This document shows positions 25,911 to 36,383 of a DNA stretch of 64,000 nt, piece after piece (position 1 is the first letter of the stretch; the number at the start of each line of letters is the position of its first letter). Where the stretch lies: contig CP047152.1 in NCBI GenBank assembly GCA_041879295.1, forward strand, positions 1,741,501 through 1,805,500, read 5' to 3'. The DNA comes from Pseudomonas putida (GTDB lineage Bacteria; Pseudomonadota; Gammaproteobacteria; Pseudomonadales; Pseudomonadaceae). The translations under genes and the position numbers were made by a program. The notes under the pieces were generated by a model. That model was given only the letters and a program-made list of their open reading frames with translations, was not told the DNA's origin and did not search any database.

Positions 25911-26017
25911 GGCGGTGAAGCGGCTGCCGGCGGGGACGGGCAGGGCGCAGTGGTAGCAGGGGTGGGTTGGGTCATTGCGTCATTGCCTTACAGATCGGCC
26001 GGCCTGAATCGAAACCT

Positions 26018-26104
26018 GTAGGAGCGGGCTTGCCCGCGAATGCGTCAGGCCTGAAAACAACGTTGCCTGAGCTATCGCATTCGCGGGCAAGCCCGCTCCT
26101 ACAC
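26018..26104. repeat. Inverted REP pair (REPIN) between ccoI and ccoH
   Basis: TGTAGGAGCGGGCTTGCCCG near 26018 and its inverse ending GCGGGCAAGCCCGCTCCTAC near 26102 are separated by about 40 bases. They can form one long hairpin. It interrupts the ccoGHIS cluster between ccoH and ccoI. Confidence 0.85.
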
Positions 26105-26121
26105 AGGGAGAAGTGGTACGA

Positions 26122-26649
26122 CTATTGGTGTTCGGCGCCTTGCAGTGCTTCATCACCCAGCTGCAAGGTCACACCATGCGCCACTTTTTCCTCTTCGAAC
26201 AAGCGCCACACCTGGCCCCCTTCGCTACCCAGCAGTTCGACAAAGCGGCGCCCGTCGACCTTGTCTTCCAGCTGCCCCACATAGCGCCCTGCTTCTACCC
26301 GGCTTAGCAGCACCTTGCGGTCTTTCTCTGGCTGGGTTGGCGAAATCAGGTTCAGATCCAGGCTTTGCGGGTCGCTGTTACCGGTCAGACGCAGGTCCAC
26401 TTCGCCAGTCAGCTCATCGAGGTGCACACTGGCCTTCAAGCCTAGCTTCTGCGCCAGCAATTCACGGTCCAGTGAGCGGTTGATGCCTTTGCCGGCCTCG
26501 TAGTAGTTGTCGTTCACCAGGTTGTCCGGGTTATGCACAGCGATGCTGACCATGGTCAGGCTCAGGCACACCGAGGTGGTGAGGATGCCGATGATGATCC
26601 AGGGCCAGAGGTGCTTGTACCAGGGGCTGGCGGCGGTGGCGGCAGGCAT
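26122..26649 (-). CDS. ccoH: cbb3 oxidase assembly protein CcoH (FixH family)
   Basis: CcoH is an inner-membrane subunit or assembly factor that stabilises the cbb3 complex. The 175 residues have one membrane segment near 16-38 (WPWIIIGILTTSVCLSLTMV) followed by a periplasmic domain. That domain contains the FixH-typical LVNDNYYEAGKGINRSLDRE and a beta-sandwich (VDLRLTGNSDPQSLDLNL). It sits 15 bases after ccoG in the same direction. Confidence 0.93.
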   Translation of the reverse strand: MPAATAASPWYKHLWPWIIIGILTTSVCLSLTMVSIAVHNPDNLVNDNYYEAGKGINRSLDRELLAQKLGLKASVHLDELTGEVDLRLTGNSDPQSLDLNLISPTQPEKDRKVLLSRVEAGRYVGQLEDKVDGRRFVELLGSEGGQVWRLFEEEKVAHGVTLQLGDEALQGAEHQ

Positions 26650-26664
26650 TGTGCGTTATCTCTC

Positions 26665-28080
26665 TTAGCGGATCTGTGGGCCGATGAAACGGCTCTTGGC
26701 TTCAACCTGGGCGTCACTGTCGTCGGCGCTCTTGAGGATGAAGGTGATTTCGTTGGTGGTCGATGGCAGTTTCTCGGGGGCAACCGACAGCTGCACGGGA
26801 AGGCTGACGATATCACCGGCTGCCACGCGGATTTCGCGTTGGCCTTCGAGCTTGAGGTCCGGCAGGCCGGCCGCGTCCAGCACGTAGACGTGATCGCGCT
26901 GGTCCTTGTTCATCACCTTCAGGCTGTACACGTTCTCGATCCGGCCCTGGGCGTTTTCGCGGTACAGCACACGGTCTTTGCTGACGTCGAAGCCGACCAG
27001 CGAACGGGTGGCGAAGGCCGTCGCCAGCCCGATCATCATCACCAGCAGTACCACGGCATAGCCGATCAGGCGCGGGCGCAGCATGTGGGTCTTCTGTCCG
27101 GACAGGTTGTGTTCGGTGGTGTAGCTGATCAGGCCTTTGGGGTAGTTCATCTTGTCCATGATGCTGTCGCAGGCATCGATACAGGCGGCGCAGCCAATGC
27201 ACTCGATCTGCAGGCCGTCACGGATATCGATGCCGGTAGGGCAGACCTGCACGCACATGGTGCAGTCGATGCAGTCGCCCAGGCCTTGGGCCTTGTAGTC
27301 AGCGTCCTTTTTTCGTGGCCCGCGGGTTTCGCCACGGCGTGGGTCGTAGGACACGATCAGCGTGTCTTTGTCGAACATCACGCTCTGGAAGCGTGCATAG
27401 GGGCACATGTACACGCACACCTGTTCGCGCAGCCAGCCGGCGTTGCCGTAAGTGGCGAGGGTGAAAAAGCCGACCCAGAAGTACGCCCAGCCATCGGCCT
27501 GGCCGGTGAAGAATTCAATCACCAGTTCACGGATCGGCGAGAAGTAGCCGACGAAGGTCATGCCGGTGACAAAGCCGATCAGCAGCCACAGGCTGTGCTT
27601 GGCGAATTTGCGCAGGAACTTGTTGCCGCTCATGGGGGCTTTGTCGAGCTTCATGCGCTGGTTGCGATCACCCTCGGTGACCTTTTCGCACCACATGAAA
27701 ATCCAGGTCCACACGCTTTGCGGACAGGTATAGCCGCACCACACCCGGCCGGCGAACACCGTGATGAAGAACAGGCCGAAGGCGGCGACGATGAGAATGC
27801 CCGAGAGCAGGATGAAGTCTTGCGGCCAGATGGTAGCGCCGAAGATGTAGAACTTGCGTTCGGGCAGGTTCCACCACACAGCCTGGTGACCACCCCAGTT
27901 CAGCCACACGGTGCCGAAGTACAGCAGGAACAGTGCGGCACCCCCGACCATGCGCAGGCGACGGAACAGGCCGGTGAAGGCGCGGGTGTAGATCTTTTCC
28001 CGGGAAGCGTAGAGGTCGACGGAATCCTTCCCTTTGCTGGCAGGCGGGGTGACATCATGTACCGGAATTTGCTTGCTCAT
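26665..28080 (-). CDS. ccoG: cbb3 oxidase accessory protein CcoG (RdxA/FixG), 4Fe-4S membrane protein
   Basis: A membrane cupric reductase involved in copper delivery to the cbb3 oxidase. The 471 residues begin MSKQIPVHDVTPPASKGKDS. There are about five transmembrane helices, among them a segment with GRVWCGYTCPQSVWTW. The two 4Fe-4S motifs are CIDCTMCVQVCPTGIDIR and CIGCAACIDACDSI near residues 258-290, and an Ig-like C-terminal domain (from about 350) follows. The frame opens further at 28167 but ATG 28080 matches the family. It leads the ccoGHIS set; a weak Anr-like site (TTGAT-CCAG-GTCAT, 28256-28269) lies upstream. Confidence 0.94.
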   Translation of the reverse strand: MSKQIPVHDVTPPASKGKDSVDLYASREKIYTRAFTGLFRRLRMVGGAALFLLYFGTVWLNWGGHQAVWWNLPERKFYIFGATIWPQDFILLSGILIVAAFGLFFITVFAGRVWCGYTCPQSVWTWIFMWCEKVTEGDRNQRMKLDKAPMSGNKFLRKFAKHSLWLLIGFVTGMTFVGYFSPIRELVIEFFTGQADGWAYFWVGFFTLATYGNAGWLREQVCVYMCPYARFQSVMFDKDTLIVSYDPRRGETRGPRKKDADYKAQGLGDCIDCTMCVQVCPTGIDIRDGLQIECIGCAACIDACDSIMDKMNYPKGLISYTTEHNLSGQKTHMLRPRLIGYAVVLLVMMIGLATAFATRSLVGFDVSKDRVLYRENAQGRIENVYSLKVMNKDQRDHVYVLDAAGLPDLKLEGQREIRVAAGDIVSLPVQLSVAPEKLPSTTNEITFILKSADDSDAQVEAKSRFIGPQIR

Positions 28081-28298
28081 CATCAAGTCCCACGGCAGTG
28101 GAGAAACGCCGCGGCCTGTGCGTGCGGGCCGCAGTCTCGCGCAATCTGCTAGCGCTCTGCGGTCCATGATACGCCGCTGAGGGCGGTATGGGATCGCACT
28201 GCGACCTTTAGTCGCGTTGGGTTCGTGGTATGAAACGTGTTATGGCGGGTGTCAATTGATCCAGGTCATCAGCCTGCCAGAAATGCGGTGGCTGTAAG

Positions 28299-28372
28299 GG
28301 CCTCTTCGCGGGCAAGCCCGCTCCTACATAGACCGCGATCGCTGTAGGAGCGGGTTTACCCGCGAAGAGGCC
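28299..28372. repeat. Inverted REP pair (REPIN) between ccoG and ccoP
   Basis: GGCCTCTTCGCGGGCAAGCC at 28299 and the inverse ending ACCCGCGAAGAGGCC at 28372 form a near-perfect palindrome of two REP units with a 15-base centre. It ends ten bases beyond the ccoP stop and may stabilise or end the upstream transcript. Confidence 0.88.
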
Positions 28373-28381
28373 AGGCCTGCC

Positions 28382-29359
28382 TTACTCAGCCTTGGCCGGT
28401 TCAGCCTGGTGCGACAGGCTGTAAACATAAGCCGCCAGCAAGTGCACCTTGTCGTTGCCCTGCAGCTGTTCCTGGGCCGGCATCTGCCCCTGGCGGCCAT
28501 AACGAATGGTCTGCTGCAGCTGGGCAAAGCTCGAACCGTAGATGAACGCCTGCGGGTGGGTCAGGTTCGGTGCGCCCATGGCGGGTGTACCTTTGCCTTC
28601 CGGCCCGTGGCAGGCCACGCAGTTGGCAGCAAAGATCTTCTGCCCGTTCTCGACATCGGCTTTCGCGCCCTCAGGCAATGTGCGGCCATCGAGTTTGCTG
28701 ACCACGAATGCAGCCACATCGGCCACGCCCTGGTCACCGATTACTTCGGCCCAGGCCGGCATCACGCCATGGCGCCCGCCCATGATGGTGGTCTTGATGG
28801 TTTCCGGCTCGCCGCCCCAGCGCCAGTCATTGTCGGTGAGGTTGGGGAAGCCGAAGGCGCCCTTGGCGTCGGAACCGTGGCACACCGAGCAGTTGGAGGC
28901 GAACAGCCGCGCGCCCATTTTCAATGCCTGCGGGTCCTTGGCCACATCCACGATGGGCATGGCCGCGAACTTGGCGAAGATCGGCCCGAAGCGGGCGTCG
29001 GCCTTGGCCATTTCCTTTTCCCACTCGTGCACGCCGGTCCAGCCCGGCTGGCCGTTGGAAAACTCGGTCTGCTTGTCGTTATCCAGGTACGAATAGCCCG
29101 GCAGGATGCCTTTCCAGTTGCCCAGGCCCGGGTACAGCACCAGGTAGCCGAGGGCGAAGATGATGGTGCCGACGAACAGCCAGAACCACCATTTCGGCAG
29201 CGGGTTGTCGTACTCCTCGATGCCATCGAAGGCATGCCCGACGGTTTCGTCGGTAACCTCTTCGCGCTGGCCCTTGCGGGTCGACAGCAGCAGCCAGGTC
29301 AACGAGAAGATGGTGCCCAGGGTCAGGACGGTAACGTACAGACTCCAGAAGGTTGTCAT
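28382..29359 (-). CDS. ccoP1: cbb3-type cytochrome c oxidase subunit III, diheme (first operon)
   Basis: CcoP passes electrons from cytochrome c to CcoO and CcoN. The 325 residues have two N-terminal membrane helices ([20 protein letters not shown] and [19 protein letters not shown]) and two c-type heme sites, CSVCH and CVACH, in tandem cytochrome domains. ATG 29359 overlaps the ccoQ stop by four bases. The part coding for about residues 160-300 is almost identical in DNA to the second ccoP, while the N-terminal part differs clearly. By position next to ccoG this corresponds to operon 1 of P. aeruginosa. Confidence 0.95.
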   Translation of the reverse strand: MTTFWSLYVTVLTLGTIFSLTWLLLSTRKGQREEVTDETVGHAFDGIEEYDNPLPKWWFWLFVGTIIFALGYLVLYPGLGNWKGILPGYSYLDNDKQTEFSNGQPGWTGVHEWEKEMAKADARFGPIFAKFAAMPIVDVAKDPQALKMGARLFASNCSVCHGSDAKGAFGFPNLTDNDWRWGGEPETIKTTIMGGRHGVMPAWAEVIGDQGVADVAAFVVSKLDGRTLPEGAKADVENGQKIFAANCVACHGPEGKGTPAMGAPNLTHPQAFIYGSSFAQLQQTIRYGRQGQMPAQEQLQGNDKVHLLAAYVYSLSHQAEPAKAE

Positions 29360-29547
29360 TGTTGTTTGCTCCCAGAAGCTTTTGCTTGCTCGACGTGCCG
29401 GGTGGCCTCGGGGTCATCCGCGAAGGGCAGTTGGGTCGCTTCGTCGAAGTCCTTTTTACGCCGTGGGTTGAACACCCACAGCGCCAGGCCCACGAAGGCC
29501 ACCATCACCACGACGGTGCCCAGGCCGCGAATCATCCCGATATCCAT
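29356..29547 (-). CDS. ccoQ1: cbb3 oxidase small subunit CcoQ (first operon)
   Basis: A 63-residue single-helix membrane protein, [20 protein letters not shown] then [14 protein letters not shown], typical of CcoQ/FixQ, which stabilises the complex. I use ATG 29547 because the parallel gene also begins with [14 protein letters not shown] at 29556, overlapping the ccoO stop by four bases, is an alternative that adds three residues. Confidence 0.88.
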   Translation of the reverse strand: MDIGMIRGLGTVVVMVAFVGLALWVFNPRRKKDFDEATQLPFADDPEATRHVEQAKASGSKQQ

Positions 29548-29552
29548 CAGTG

Positions 29553-30161
29553 TCACCGTTTGCTTTTGATGATGGTGCCAAGACCCTGCAGGTACGCGAC
29601 GATGGCGTCCATTTCGGTCTTGCCCTTGACCGCGTCACGAGCGCCGGCAATGTCGGCGTCGGTGTACGGGGTGCCGAGTGTGCGCAGCACTTCCATCTTC
29701 TTCGCGGTGTCTTTGCCGTCGAGCTTGTTCTCGACCAGCCACGGGTAGGACGGCATCTTCGATTCCGGTACCACGTTGCGCGGGTTGTACAGGTGCGCAC
29801 GGTGCCAGTCATCGGAGTAGCGGCCACCGACGCGGGCCAGGTCCGGCCCGGTGCGCTTGGAACCCCACAGGAACGGATGGTCCCACACGCTCTCACCGGC
29901 TACCGAGTAGTGGCCGTAACGCTCGGTTTCGGCACGGAACGGGCGGATCATCTGCGAGTGGCAGCCCACGCAGCCTTCGCGGATGTAAATATCGCGGCCT
30001 TCCAGCTCCAGCGCGGTGCGCGGCTTCATGCCCTCGACCGGCTTGTTGGTGACGTCCTGGAAAAACAGCGGGACGATCTGGGTCAGGCCACCGACGCTCA
30101 CGGCGATGACCATGAAGAAGGCCAGCAGGCCTATGTTCTTCTCGACGGCTTCATGCTTCAT
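29553..30161 (-). CDS. ccoO1: cbb3-type cytochrome c oxidase subunit II, monoheme (first operon)
   Basis: CcoO is a membrane-anchored c-type cytochrome of 202 residues. It has an N-terminal helix ([20 protein letters not shown]) and one heme site in [13 protein letters not shown] near residue 70, and the conserved segment [18 protein letters not shown]. Its ATG overlaps the ccoN stop (ATGA). DNA is close to that of the second copy over much of its length. Confidence 0.96.
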   Translation of the reverse strand: MKHEAVEKNIGLLAFFMVIAVSVGGLTQIVPLFFQDVTNKPVEGMKPRTALELEGRDIYIREGCVGCHSQMIRPFRAETERYGHYSVAGESVWDHPFLWGSKRTGPDLARVGGRYSDDWHRAHLYNPRNVVPESKMPSYPWLVENKLDGKDTAKKMEVLRTLGTPYTDADIAGARDAVKGKTEMDAIVAYLQGLGTIIKSKR

Positions 30162-31603
30162 CAGTGCGCTCCCACAACGACGATCTTGGCGGCCTCTTCA
30201 GCCTGTGCCGGGTTGGCGGCACGTACGGTACGGAATACGTTGTAGGCCATCAGCAGCATGCCGCTGGCGAAGAACGCACCGCCCAGGGCGCGGACGATGT
30301 AGCCAGGGTGGCTGGCCTGCAGGGCTTCGACGAAGGAGTAGGTGAGGGTGCCGTCATCGTTGATGGCGCGCCACATCAGGCCTTGGGTAATGCCGTTGAC
30401 CCACATCGAGGCGATGTACAGCACGGTGCCGATGGTGGCCAGCCAGAAGTGCGCGTTGATCAGGCCAATGCTGTGCATCTGCTCGCGGCCGTAGAGTTTC
30501 GGGATCATGTGGTACACGGCGCCGATCGAGATCATTGCCACCCAGCCGAGGGCGCCGGCGTGGACGTGGCCAATGGTCCAGTCGGTGTAGTGCGACAGTG
30601 AGTTCACGGTCTTGATGGCCATCATCGGGCCTTCGAAGGTGGACATACCGTAGAACGCCAGCGACACCACCAGGAAGCGCAGGATCGGGTCGGTGCGCAG
30701 TTTGTGCCAGGCGCCCGACAGGGTCATCATGCCGTTGATCATGCCGCCCCAGCTTGGCGCCAGCAGGATGATAGACATCACCATGCCCAGCGACTGCGCC
30801 CAGTCAGGCAGGGCGGTGTAGTGCAGGTGGTGCGGGCCAGCCCAGATGTACAGGGTGATCAGCGCCCAGAAGTGCACGATCGACAAGCGATACGAGTAGA
30901 TTGGCCGCTCGGCCTGCTTGGGCACGAAGTAGTACATCATCCCCAGGAAACCGGTGGTGAGGAAGAAGCCCACGGCGTTGTGGCCATACCACCACTGGAT
31001 CATCGCGTCGGTGGCGCCGGAGTAGGCCGAGTACGACTTGAACAGGCTCACCGGCAGCGAGATGTGGTTGACGATGTGCAGCATCGCGGTCACCACGATG
31101 AAGGCGCCGTAGAACCAGTTGCCGACATAGATGTGCTTGGTCTTGCGCTTGACGATGGTGCCGAAGAACACCAGGCCGTAGGTAACCCAGACGATAGCCA
31201 GCAGGATCGCCAGCGGCCACTCGAGCTCGGCGTATTCCTTGGTGGTGGTGTAGCCCATCGGCAGGGTGATCAGCGCGCCGACGATGACGGCTTGCCAACC
31301 CCAGAAGGTGAAGGCGGCCATGCTGTCGGAGATCAGCCGGGTCTGGCAGGTGCGCTGCACCACGTAGTAGCTGGTGCCGAACAGCGCACAGCCCCCGAAG
31401 GCGAAGATCACCAGGTTGGTGTGCAGCGGGCGCAGGCGGCCGAAGCTGGTCCAGGGAAGGTCCAGGTTCAGCTGCGGCCACACCAGCTGCGAGGCGATGA
31501 AGACGCCGAGGCCCATGCCAAGGATCCCCCAGACCACCGTCATGATGGCGAACTGGCGGACGACCTTATAGTTATAAGCAGTCGGACTGATTGCTGTGCT
31601 CAT
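30161..31603 (-). CDS. ccoN1: cbb3-type cytochrome c oxidase catalytic subunit I (first operon)
   Basis: CcoN reduces oxygen at a heme b3/CuB centre and pumps protons; cbb3 enzymes have high oxygen affinity. The 480 residues have about 12 membrane helices. Visible landmarks are [14 protein letters not shown] (low-spin heme His), [18 protein letters not shown] (CuB and cross-link region), [16 protein letters not shown] (CuB His pair) and [18 protein letters not shown] (b3 region). ATG 31603 is supported by the conserved [16 protein letters not shown] start. No consensus Anr box is present upstream; the best match has one mismatch (31657-31670). Confidence 0.97.
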   Translation of the reverse strand: MSTAISPTAYNYKVVRQFAIMTVVWGILGMGLGVFIASQLVWPQLNLDLPWTSFGRLRPLHTNLVIFAFGGCALFGTSYYVVQRTCQTRLISDSMAAFTFWGWQAVIVGALITLPMGYTTTKEYAELEWPLAILLAIVWVTYGLVFFGTIVKRKTKHIYVGNWFYGAFIVVTAMLHIVNHISLPVSLFKSYSAYSGATDAMIQWWYGHNAVGFFLTTGFLGMMYYFVPKQAERPIYSYRLSIVHFWALITLYIWAGPHHLHYTALPDWAQSLGMVMSIILLAPSWGGMINGMMTLSGAWHKLRTDPILRFLVVSLAFYGMSTFEGPMMAIKTVNSLSHYTDWTIGHVHAGALGWVAMISIGAVYHMIPKLYGREQMHSIGLINAHFWLATIGTVLYIASMWVNGITQGLMWRAINDDGTLTYSFVEALQASHPGYIVRALGGAFFASGMLLMAYNVFRTVRAANPAQAEEAAKIVVVGAH

Positions 31604-31656
31604 TCTAAGGTTCCACGGTTTTGATGTTCTTGTTGGTCGAAAAATCGGCGCCAGTA

Positions 31657-31670
31657 TTGATAACCAGCAA
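31657..31670 (-). promoter_or_regulatory. Imperfect Anr-like site upstream of ccoN1
   Basis: TTGAT-AACC-AGCAA matches the FNR/Anr consensus at nine of ten positions and lies 54 bases upstream of ccoN1. If used, it would make the first operon weakly Anr-responsive; the site at the second operon also has one mismatch (TTGAC), so relative strength cannot be judged by eye. Confidence 0.45.
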
Positions 31671-31753
31671 GGTTACCGCAACGCAACTTTGGTACGCCGA
31701 CCCGTGTCCAGGCCCGTTCACTGATGTCCCGCAGGGATCGGGTCTTGGCGATT

Positions 31754-31782
31754 GTACACAAATAAATATTTGTAATGTGTAC
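31754..31782. promoter_or_regulatory. AT-rich dyad upstream of ccoN1
   Basis: GTACACA at 31754-31760 and TGTGTAC at 31776-31782 are perfect inverted arms around a 15-base AT-rich centre that includes AAATATTT. It lies 150-180 bases upstream of ccoN1 and could be an operator or part of a promoter (on the minus strand TACAAT lies just outside). No regulator is assigned. Confidence 0.4.
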
Positions 31783-31942
31783 CGTTTTTCACCTTTTTCT
31801 GATCGATCGGTCAAGCTTTTTTTGGGGCGGCGACAGGCCATGCACCGCGTCTGCATCGCTCCTTTCGCAGCGATGCCCATTGAGGCAACAAGCTTAGTTG
31901 TGTTCGGTGGGGGTGCAAGGGAAGCGGGCTGAGGGGGGATGT

Positions 31943-32063
31943 AAGGGTTGAGTGTTGTGGTGGGGCGGGGGGGAAAGGGTTGAGTGTTGTGGTGGGGCGG
32001 GGGTGTAAGGGTTGAGTGTTGTGGTGGGGCGGGGGGGGAAAGGGTTGAGTGTTGTGGTGGGGC
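31943..32063. repeat. Four-copy 32-base tandem repeat
   Basis: AAGGGTTGAGTGTTGTGGTG followed by GGGCGGGGG starts at 31943, 31975, 32007 and 32040, giving steps of 32, 32 and 33 bases. Copies differ only in the joining GGGGGGATGT or GGGGGGGA bases; the fourth is cut short at GGGGC before the inverted repeat. The plus strand is extremely G-rich with runs of 5-8 G, so G-quadruplex formation is possible. No frame across it looks like a real protein. Confidence 0.9.
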
Positions 32064-32064
32064 A

Positions 32065-32291
32065 GAGATCGAGCGCCGCCCGCGCGGCGCATCGCGAGCT
32101 GCGCTCGCTCCTACGTTTGTTTCGGGCCAATCATTCCTGTGGGATTTGCGCGCGAACGCCTTGGCGCATGTCGCGATTTCGCGTGGTACGGGCCAGGCGG
32201 TCGCGCGCGCCTGGCACAGGAGGGACTGGCCCGAAACAAACGTAGGAGCGAGCGCAGCTCGCGATGCGCCGCGCGGGCGGCGCTCGATCTC
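32065..32291. repeat. Large inverted-repeat element, copy A (perfect 65-base arms)
   Basis: The arm 32065-32129 (GAGATCGAGCGCCGCCCGCG ... TTTCGGGCCA) is the exact reverse complement of 32227-32291. The 97-base centre also has partial complementarity (TTCCTGTG against CACAGGAG), so the whole element can fold into one hairpin. Each arm contains a REP-like core (GTAGGAGCGAGC-GCA-GCTCGC). The same arms and about 80 per cent of the centre recur at 56991-57245. I read it as a REPIN-type element unlike the common REP of this genome. Confidence 0.92.
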
Positions 32292-32335
32292 ACAGGCGCC
32301 AAATCCCTTTCTCTAACAGGCGCCAAATCCCTTTC
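32292..32335. repeat. 20-base direct repeat flanking the inverted repeat
   Basis: ACAGGCGCCAAATCCCTTTC occurs at 32292-32311 and 32316-32335, a 24-base period. It fills the space between the large inverted repeat and the ccoP2 stop. Confidence 0.85.
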
Positions 32336-32342
32336 GGCGAAC

Positions 32343-33284
32343 TCACTGTGCAGTCACAGTCTCGGCCGAACCCTCCCGCGACAGGCTATACACATAAGCC
32401 GCCAGCAAGTGCACCTTGTCATTGCCCTGGATCTCGGCCTGCGCCGGCATTTGCCCCTGACGACCATAACGAATGGTCTGCTGCAGCTGGGCAAAGCTCG
32501 AACCGTAGATGAACGCCTGCGGGTGGGTCAGGTTCGGTGCGCCCATGGCGGGCGTGCCTTTGCCTTCCGGGCCGTGGCAGGCCACGCAGTTGGCAGCAAA
32601 GATCTTCTGCCCGTTCTCGACGTCGGCCTTCGCGCCCTCAGGCAATGTGCGGCCATCGAGTTTGCTGACCACGAATGCAGCCACATCGGCCACGCCCTGG
32701 TCACCGATCACTTCGGCCCAGGCCGGCATCACGCCATGGCGCCCGCCCATGATGGTGGTCTTGATGGTTTCCGGATCGCCACCCCAGCGCCAGTCACTGT
32801 CGGTGAGGTTGGGGAAACCAAAGGCGCCCTTGGCATCGGAACCGTGGCACACCGAGCAGTTTGAGGCAAACAGGCGACTGCCCATTTTCAGCGCCTGCGG
32901 ATCCTTTGCCACTTCTTCCACGGGCATGGCGGCGTATTTGGCGAAGATCGGACCGAACCTGGCATCGGCCTTGTCCATTTCCTTCTGCCATTCGTTGGCG
33001 CCGGTCCAGCCATTTTCATAGCCCGGCAGGATGCCTTTCCAGTTGCCCAGGCCCGGGTAGAGGATCAAATAGCCGACCGAGAACACCAAGGTGCCAACGA
33101 ACAGCCAGAACCACCACTTGGGCAGCGGGTTGTCGTACTCCTCGATGCCGTCGAAGCTATGGCCCATGGTCTCGTCAGTGGTGTTGTTGCTCTGGCCCTT
33201 GCGCGTGGCGAGCAGCAGCCAGGTCAGGCCAATCAGGCTACCGATGGTCAGTACGCTGATGTACGTACTCCAGAACGTGGTCAT
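32343..33284 (-). CDS. ccoP2: cbb3-type cytochrome c oxidase subunit III, diheme (second operon)
   Basis: A second CcoP of 313 residues with two membrane helices and two heme sites (CSVCH, CVACH). It is 12 residues shorter than the first copy, mainly through a missing segment after ILPGY, where the first copy has [17 protein letters not shown]. From about residue 145 on the DNA is nearly the same as in ccoP1, with only scattered differences, which points to gene conversion. ATG 33284 overlaps the ccoQ2 stop by four bases. Confidence 0.95.
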   Translation of the reverse strand: MTTFWSTYISVLTIGSLIGLTWLLLATRKGQSNNTTDETMGHSFDGIEEYDNPLPKWWFWLFVGTLVFSVGYLILYPGLGNWKGILPGYENGWTGANEWQKEMDKADARFGPIFAKYAAMPVEEVAKDPQALKMGSRLFASNCSVCHGSDAKGAFGFPNLTDSDWRWGGDPETIKTTIMGGRHGVMPAWAEVIGDQGVADVAAFVVSKLDGRTLPEGAKADVENGQKIFAANCVACHGPEGKGTPAMGAPNLTHPQAFIYGSSFAQLQQTIRYGRQGQMPAQAEIQGNDKVHLLAAYVYSLSREGSAETVTAQ

Positions 33285-33475
33285 TGCCCGTTACTCCTTT
33301 TTGCAGCAGGCTCCTGCCCGGCAGGGGGCAGGCGGTCGTCGACGAAGGGCAGCAGGCGCGCTTCGGCGAAATCACGGTCGCGGCGGCGGTTGAAGACCCA
33401 CAGGGTGAGGCCGATGAAGGCAATCATCACCACCAGGGTGCCCAACCCGCGGATCATGCCGATGTCCATTTCCAT
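33281..33475 (-). CDS. ccoQ2: cbb3 oxidase small subunit CcoQ (second operon)
   Basis: A 64-residue single-helix protein, [20 protein letters not shown] followed by [19 protein letters not shown] 33475 is preceded by AGGTGA and lies six bases after the ccoO2 stop. MDIG at 33469 is an alternative start. Confidence 0.9.
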   Translation of the reverse strand: MEMDIGMIRGLGTLVVMIAFIGLTLWVFNRRRDRDFAEARLLPFVDDRLPPAGQEPAAKRSNGQ

Positions 33476-33480
33476 CGCAC

Positions 33481-34089
33481 TCACCTCTTGTTCTTGATCG
33501 CGGTGCCGAGCACCTGCAGGTAGGCGACCAGCGCATCCATCTCGGTCTTGCCCTTGACCGCTTCGCGGGCGCCGGCAATGTCGTCGTCGGTGTACGGCAC
33601 GCCCAGGGTGCGCAGGGTGCGCATCTTGACGTCGGTGTGGCTGTTGTCGACCTGCTGGGCAACCAGCCACGGGTAGGATGGCATCTTCGACTCCGGCACC
33701 ACGTTGCGCGGGTTGTACAGGTGCGCACGGTGCCAGTCGTCCGAGTAGCGGCCACCGACCCGGGCCAGGTCCGGCCCGGTGCGCTTGGAACCCCACAGGA
33801 ACGGGTGGTCCCACACGCTTTCACCGGCCACCGAGTAGTGGCCGTAACGCTCGGTTTCGGCGCGGAACGGGCGGATCATCTGCGAGTGGCAGCCCACGCA
33901 GCCTTCGCGGATGTAGACATCGCGGCCTTCCAGTTGCAGCGCGGTATAGGGCTTCATGCCCTCCACCGGTTTGTTGGTGACGTCCTGGAAGAACAGCGGG
34001 ACGATCTGGGTCAGGCCGCCGATGCTGACGGCAAATACCATCAGCAGGGCCATCAGGCCGACGTTTTTCTCGATGACTTCATGTTTCAT
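33481..34089 (-). CDS. ccoO2: cbb3-type cytochrome c oxidase subunit II, monoheme (second operon)
   Basis: 202 residues with N-terminal helix ([20 protein letters not shown]) and heme site [13 protein letters not shown]. Residues about 60-150 are almost unchanged from ccoO1, while the C-terminal part ([20 protein letters not shown]) differs. Start at ATG 34089 matches ccoO1; the frame extends to 34137 inside the end of ccoN2. Confidence 0.96.
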   Translation of the reverse strand: MKHEVIEKNVGLMALLMVFAVSIGGLTQIVPLFFQDVTNKPVEGMKPYTALQLEGRDVYIREGCVGCHSQMIRPFRAETERYGHYSVAGESVWDHPFLWGSKRTGPDLARVGGRYSDDWHRAHLYNPRNVVPESKMPSYPWLVAQQVDNSHTDVKMRTLRTLGVPYTDDDIAGAREAVKGKTEMDALVAYLQVLGTAIKNKR

Positions 34090-34102
34090 CAGGCGTTTCT
34101 CC

Positions 34103-35527
<1,425 letters not shown>

Positions 35528-35577
35528 GTATGGGTTCCCATCCACGGTTATTTGGCAGGCTTTACAGCGAGGCAAGC

Positions 35578-36270
35578 ATGATTAATGGGCAAAGTGCCGG
35601 TATTGACGGGGATCAATGGGCGAAGGTCGCAAATGTCCCAGGCTTGCGCTGCGATCCTCCGCCGGTTGAAGGTAAAGAGGGCTACAAGGGGTGCCTGATC
35701 CTGGCCCATGGCGCGGGCGCGCCGATGGACAGCGGGTTCATGGACGAAATGGCGCAAAGGCTTGCGGCTCTTGGGGTAGCGGTAGTGCGCTTCGAGTTCC
35801 CGTACATGGCCGAGCGCAGGGTTACCGGTGGCAAGCGGCCGCCTAACCCGCAGAAGGTGTTGCTTGAATGCTGGCGCGAGGTGTACCGGCAAGTGCGACC
35901 TTTGGTCGCGGGCAAGCTGGCCGTGGGTGGCAAGTCCATGGGGGGGCGCATGGCGAGCCTGCTGGCCGACGAACTGGGCGCGGATGCGCTGGTGTGCCTG
36001 GGTTATCCATTCTATGCGGTGGGTAAACCCGAGAAGCCACGGGTAGAGCACTTGGCCGAGTTGAAGACACCGACGTTGATCGTGCAGGGCGAGCGGGATG
36101 CGCTGGGTAACCGCGAGGCGGTGGCGGGGTATGCGTTGTCGCCGGCGATCGAGGTGAGCTGGCTAGTGGCGGGGGACCATGACCTGAAGCCGTTGAAGGC
36201 TTCGGGGTTCAGCCATGAGCAGCATTTGCAGGCGGCGGCTGAACGTGTTGCTGATTTCCTGAAGGATTAG
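35578..36270 (+). CDS. Alpha/beta hydrolase of the KANSL3/Tex30-like family
   Basis: A 230-residue cytosolic protein. The pattern [20 protein letters not shown] near residue 45, the nucleophile elbow [15 protein letters not shown] (Ser in GKSMGG near 125), [15 protein letters not shown] (acid residue) and VAGDHDLKP (His) fit the alpha/beta hydrolase triad. Substrate is unknown. ATG 35578 follows GAGG with a 5-base gap. It is divergent from ccoN2, and the Anr box of that operon lies within its first 13 codons. A longer frame from 35518 has no similarity at its start. Confidence 0.85.
   Translation: MINGQSAGIDGDQWAKVANVPGLRCDPPPVEGKEGYKGCLILAHGAGAPMDSGFMDEMAQRLAALGVAVVRFEFPYMAERRVTGGKRPPNPQKVLLECWREVYRQVRPLVAGKLAVGGKSMGGRMASLLADELGADALVCLGYPFYAVGKPEKPRVEHLAELKTPTLIVQGERDALGNREAVAGYALSPAIEVSWLVAGDHDLKPLKASGFSHEQHLQAAAERVADFLKD
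35603..35616 (-). promoter_or_regulatory. Anr (FNR-type) box upstream of the second cco operon
   Basis: TTGAC-GGGG-ATCAA matches the consensus at nine of ten positions. It lies 76-89 bases before ccoN2 on the minus strand and inside the 5' coding sequence of the divergent hydrolase gene. Confidence 0.8.
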
Positions 36271-36278
36271 TGCTGGAT

Positions 36279-36368
36279 TCTTCGCGGGTAAACCCGCTCC
36301 CACAGGATGGTCACAGGGTCCGAGGACGGTGATACGCCTGAGGGAGCGGGTTCACTCGCGAAGAGGCC
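36279..36368. repeat. Inverted REP pair (REPIN) between hydrolase and ppnP
   Basis: TTCTTCGCGGGTAAACCCGC near 36279 and its inverse GGGAGCGGGTTCACTCGCGA near 36342 lie about 38 bases apart and can pair. The element fills the gap between two convergent genes and could act as a transcript barrier. Confidence 0.85.
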
Positions 36369-36383
36369 GGCACAGGCCGACGC

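Noticed and set aside
26533..28152. 539-codon open frame on the plus strand opposite ccoG
   Set aside because: It lies fully opposite ccoG and ccoH, whose products are certain. The translation is His/Gln/Ala-rich with no family pattern.
31811..32130. Open frames across the 32-base tandem repeats
   Set aside because: They encode only repeats of Pro, His, Thr and Asn and vary with repeat number. They have no start site and seem to be chance.
31943..32335. Possible CRISPR array from short repeats near ccoP2
   Set aside because: The 32-base units follow each other directly with no unique spacers, and no cas gene is in the window.
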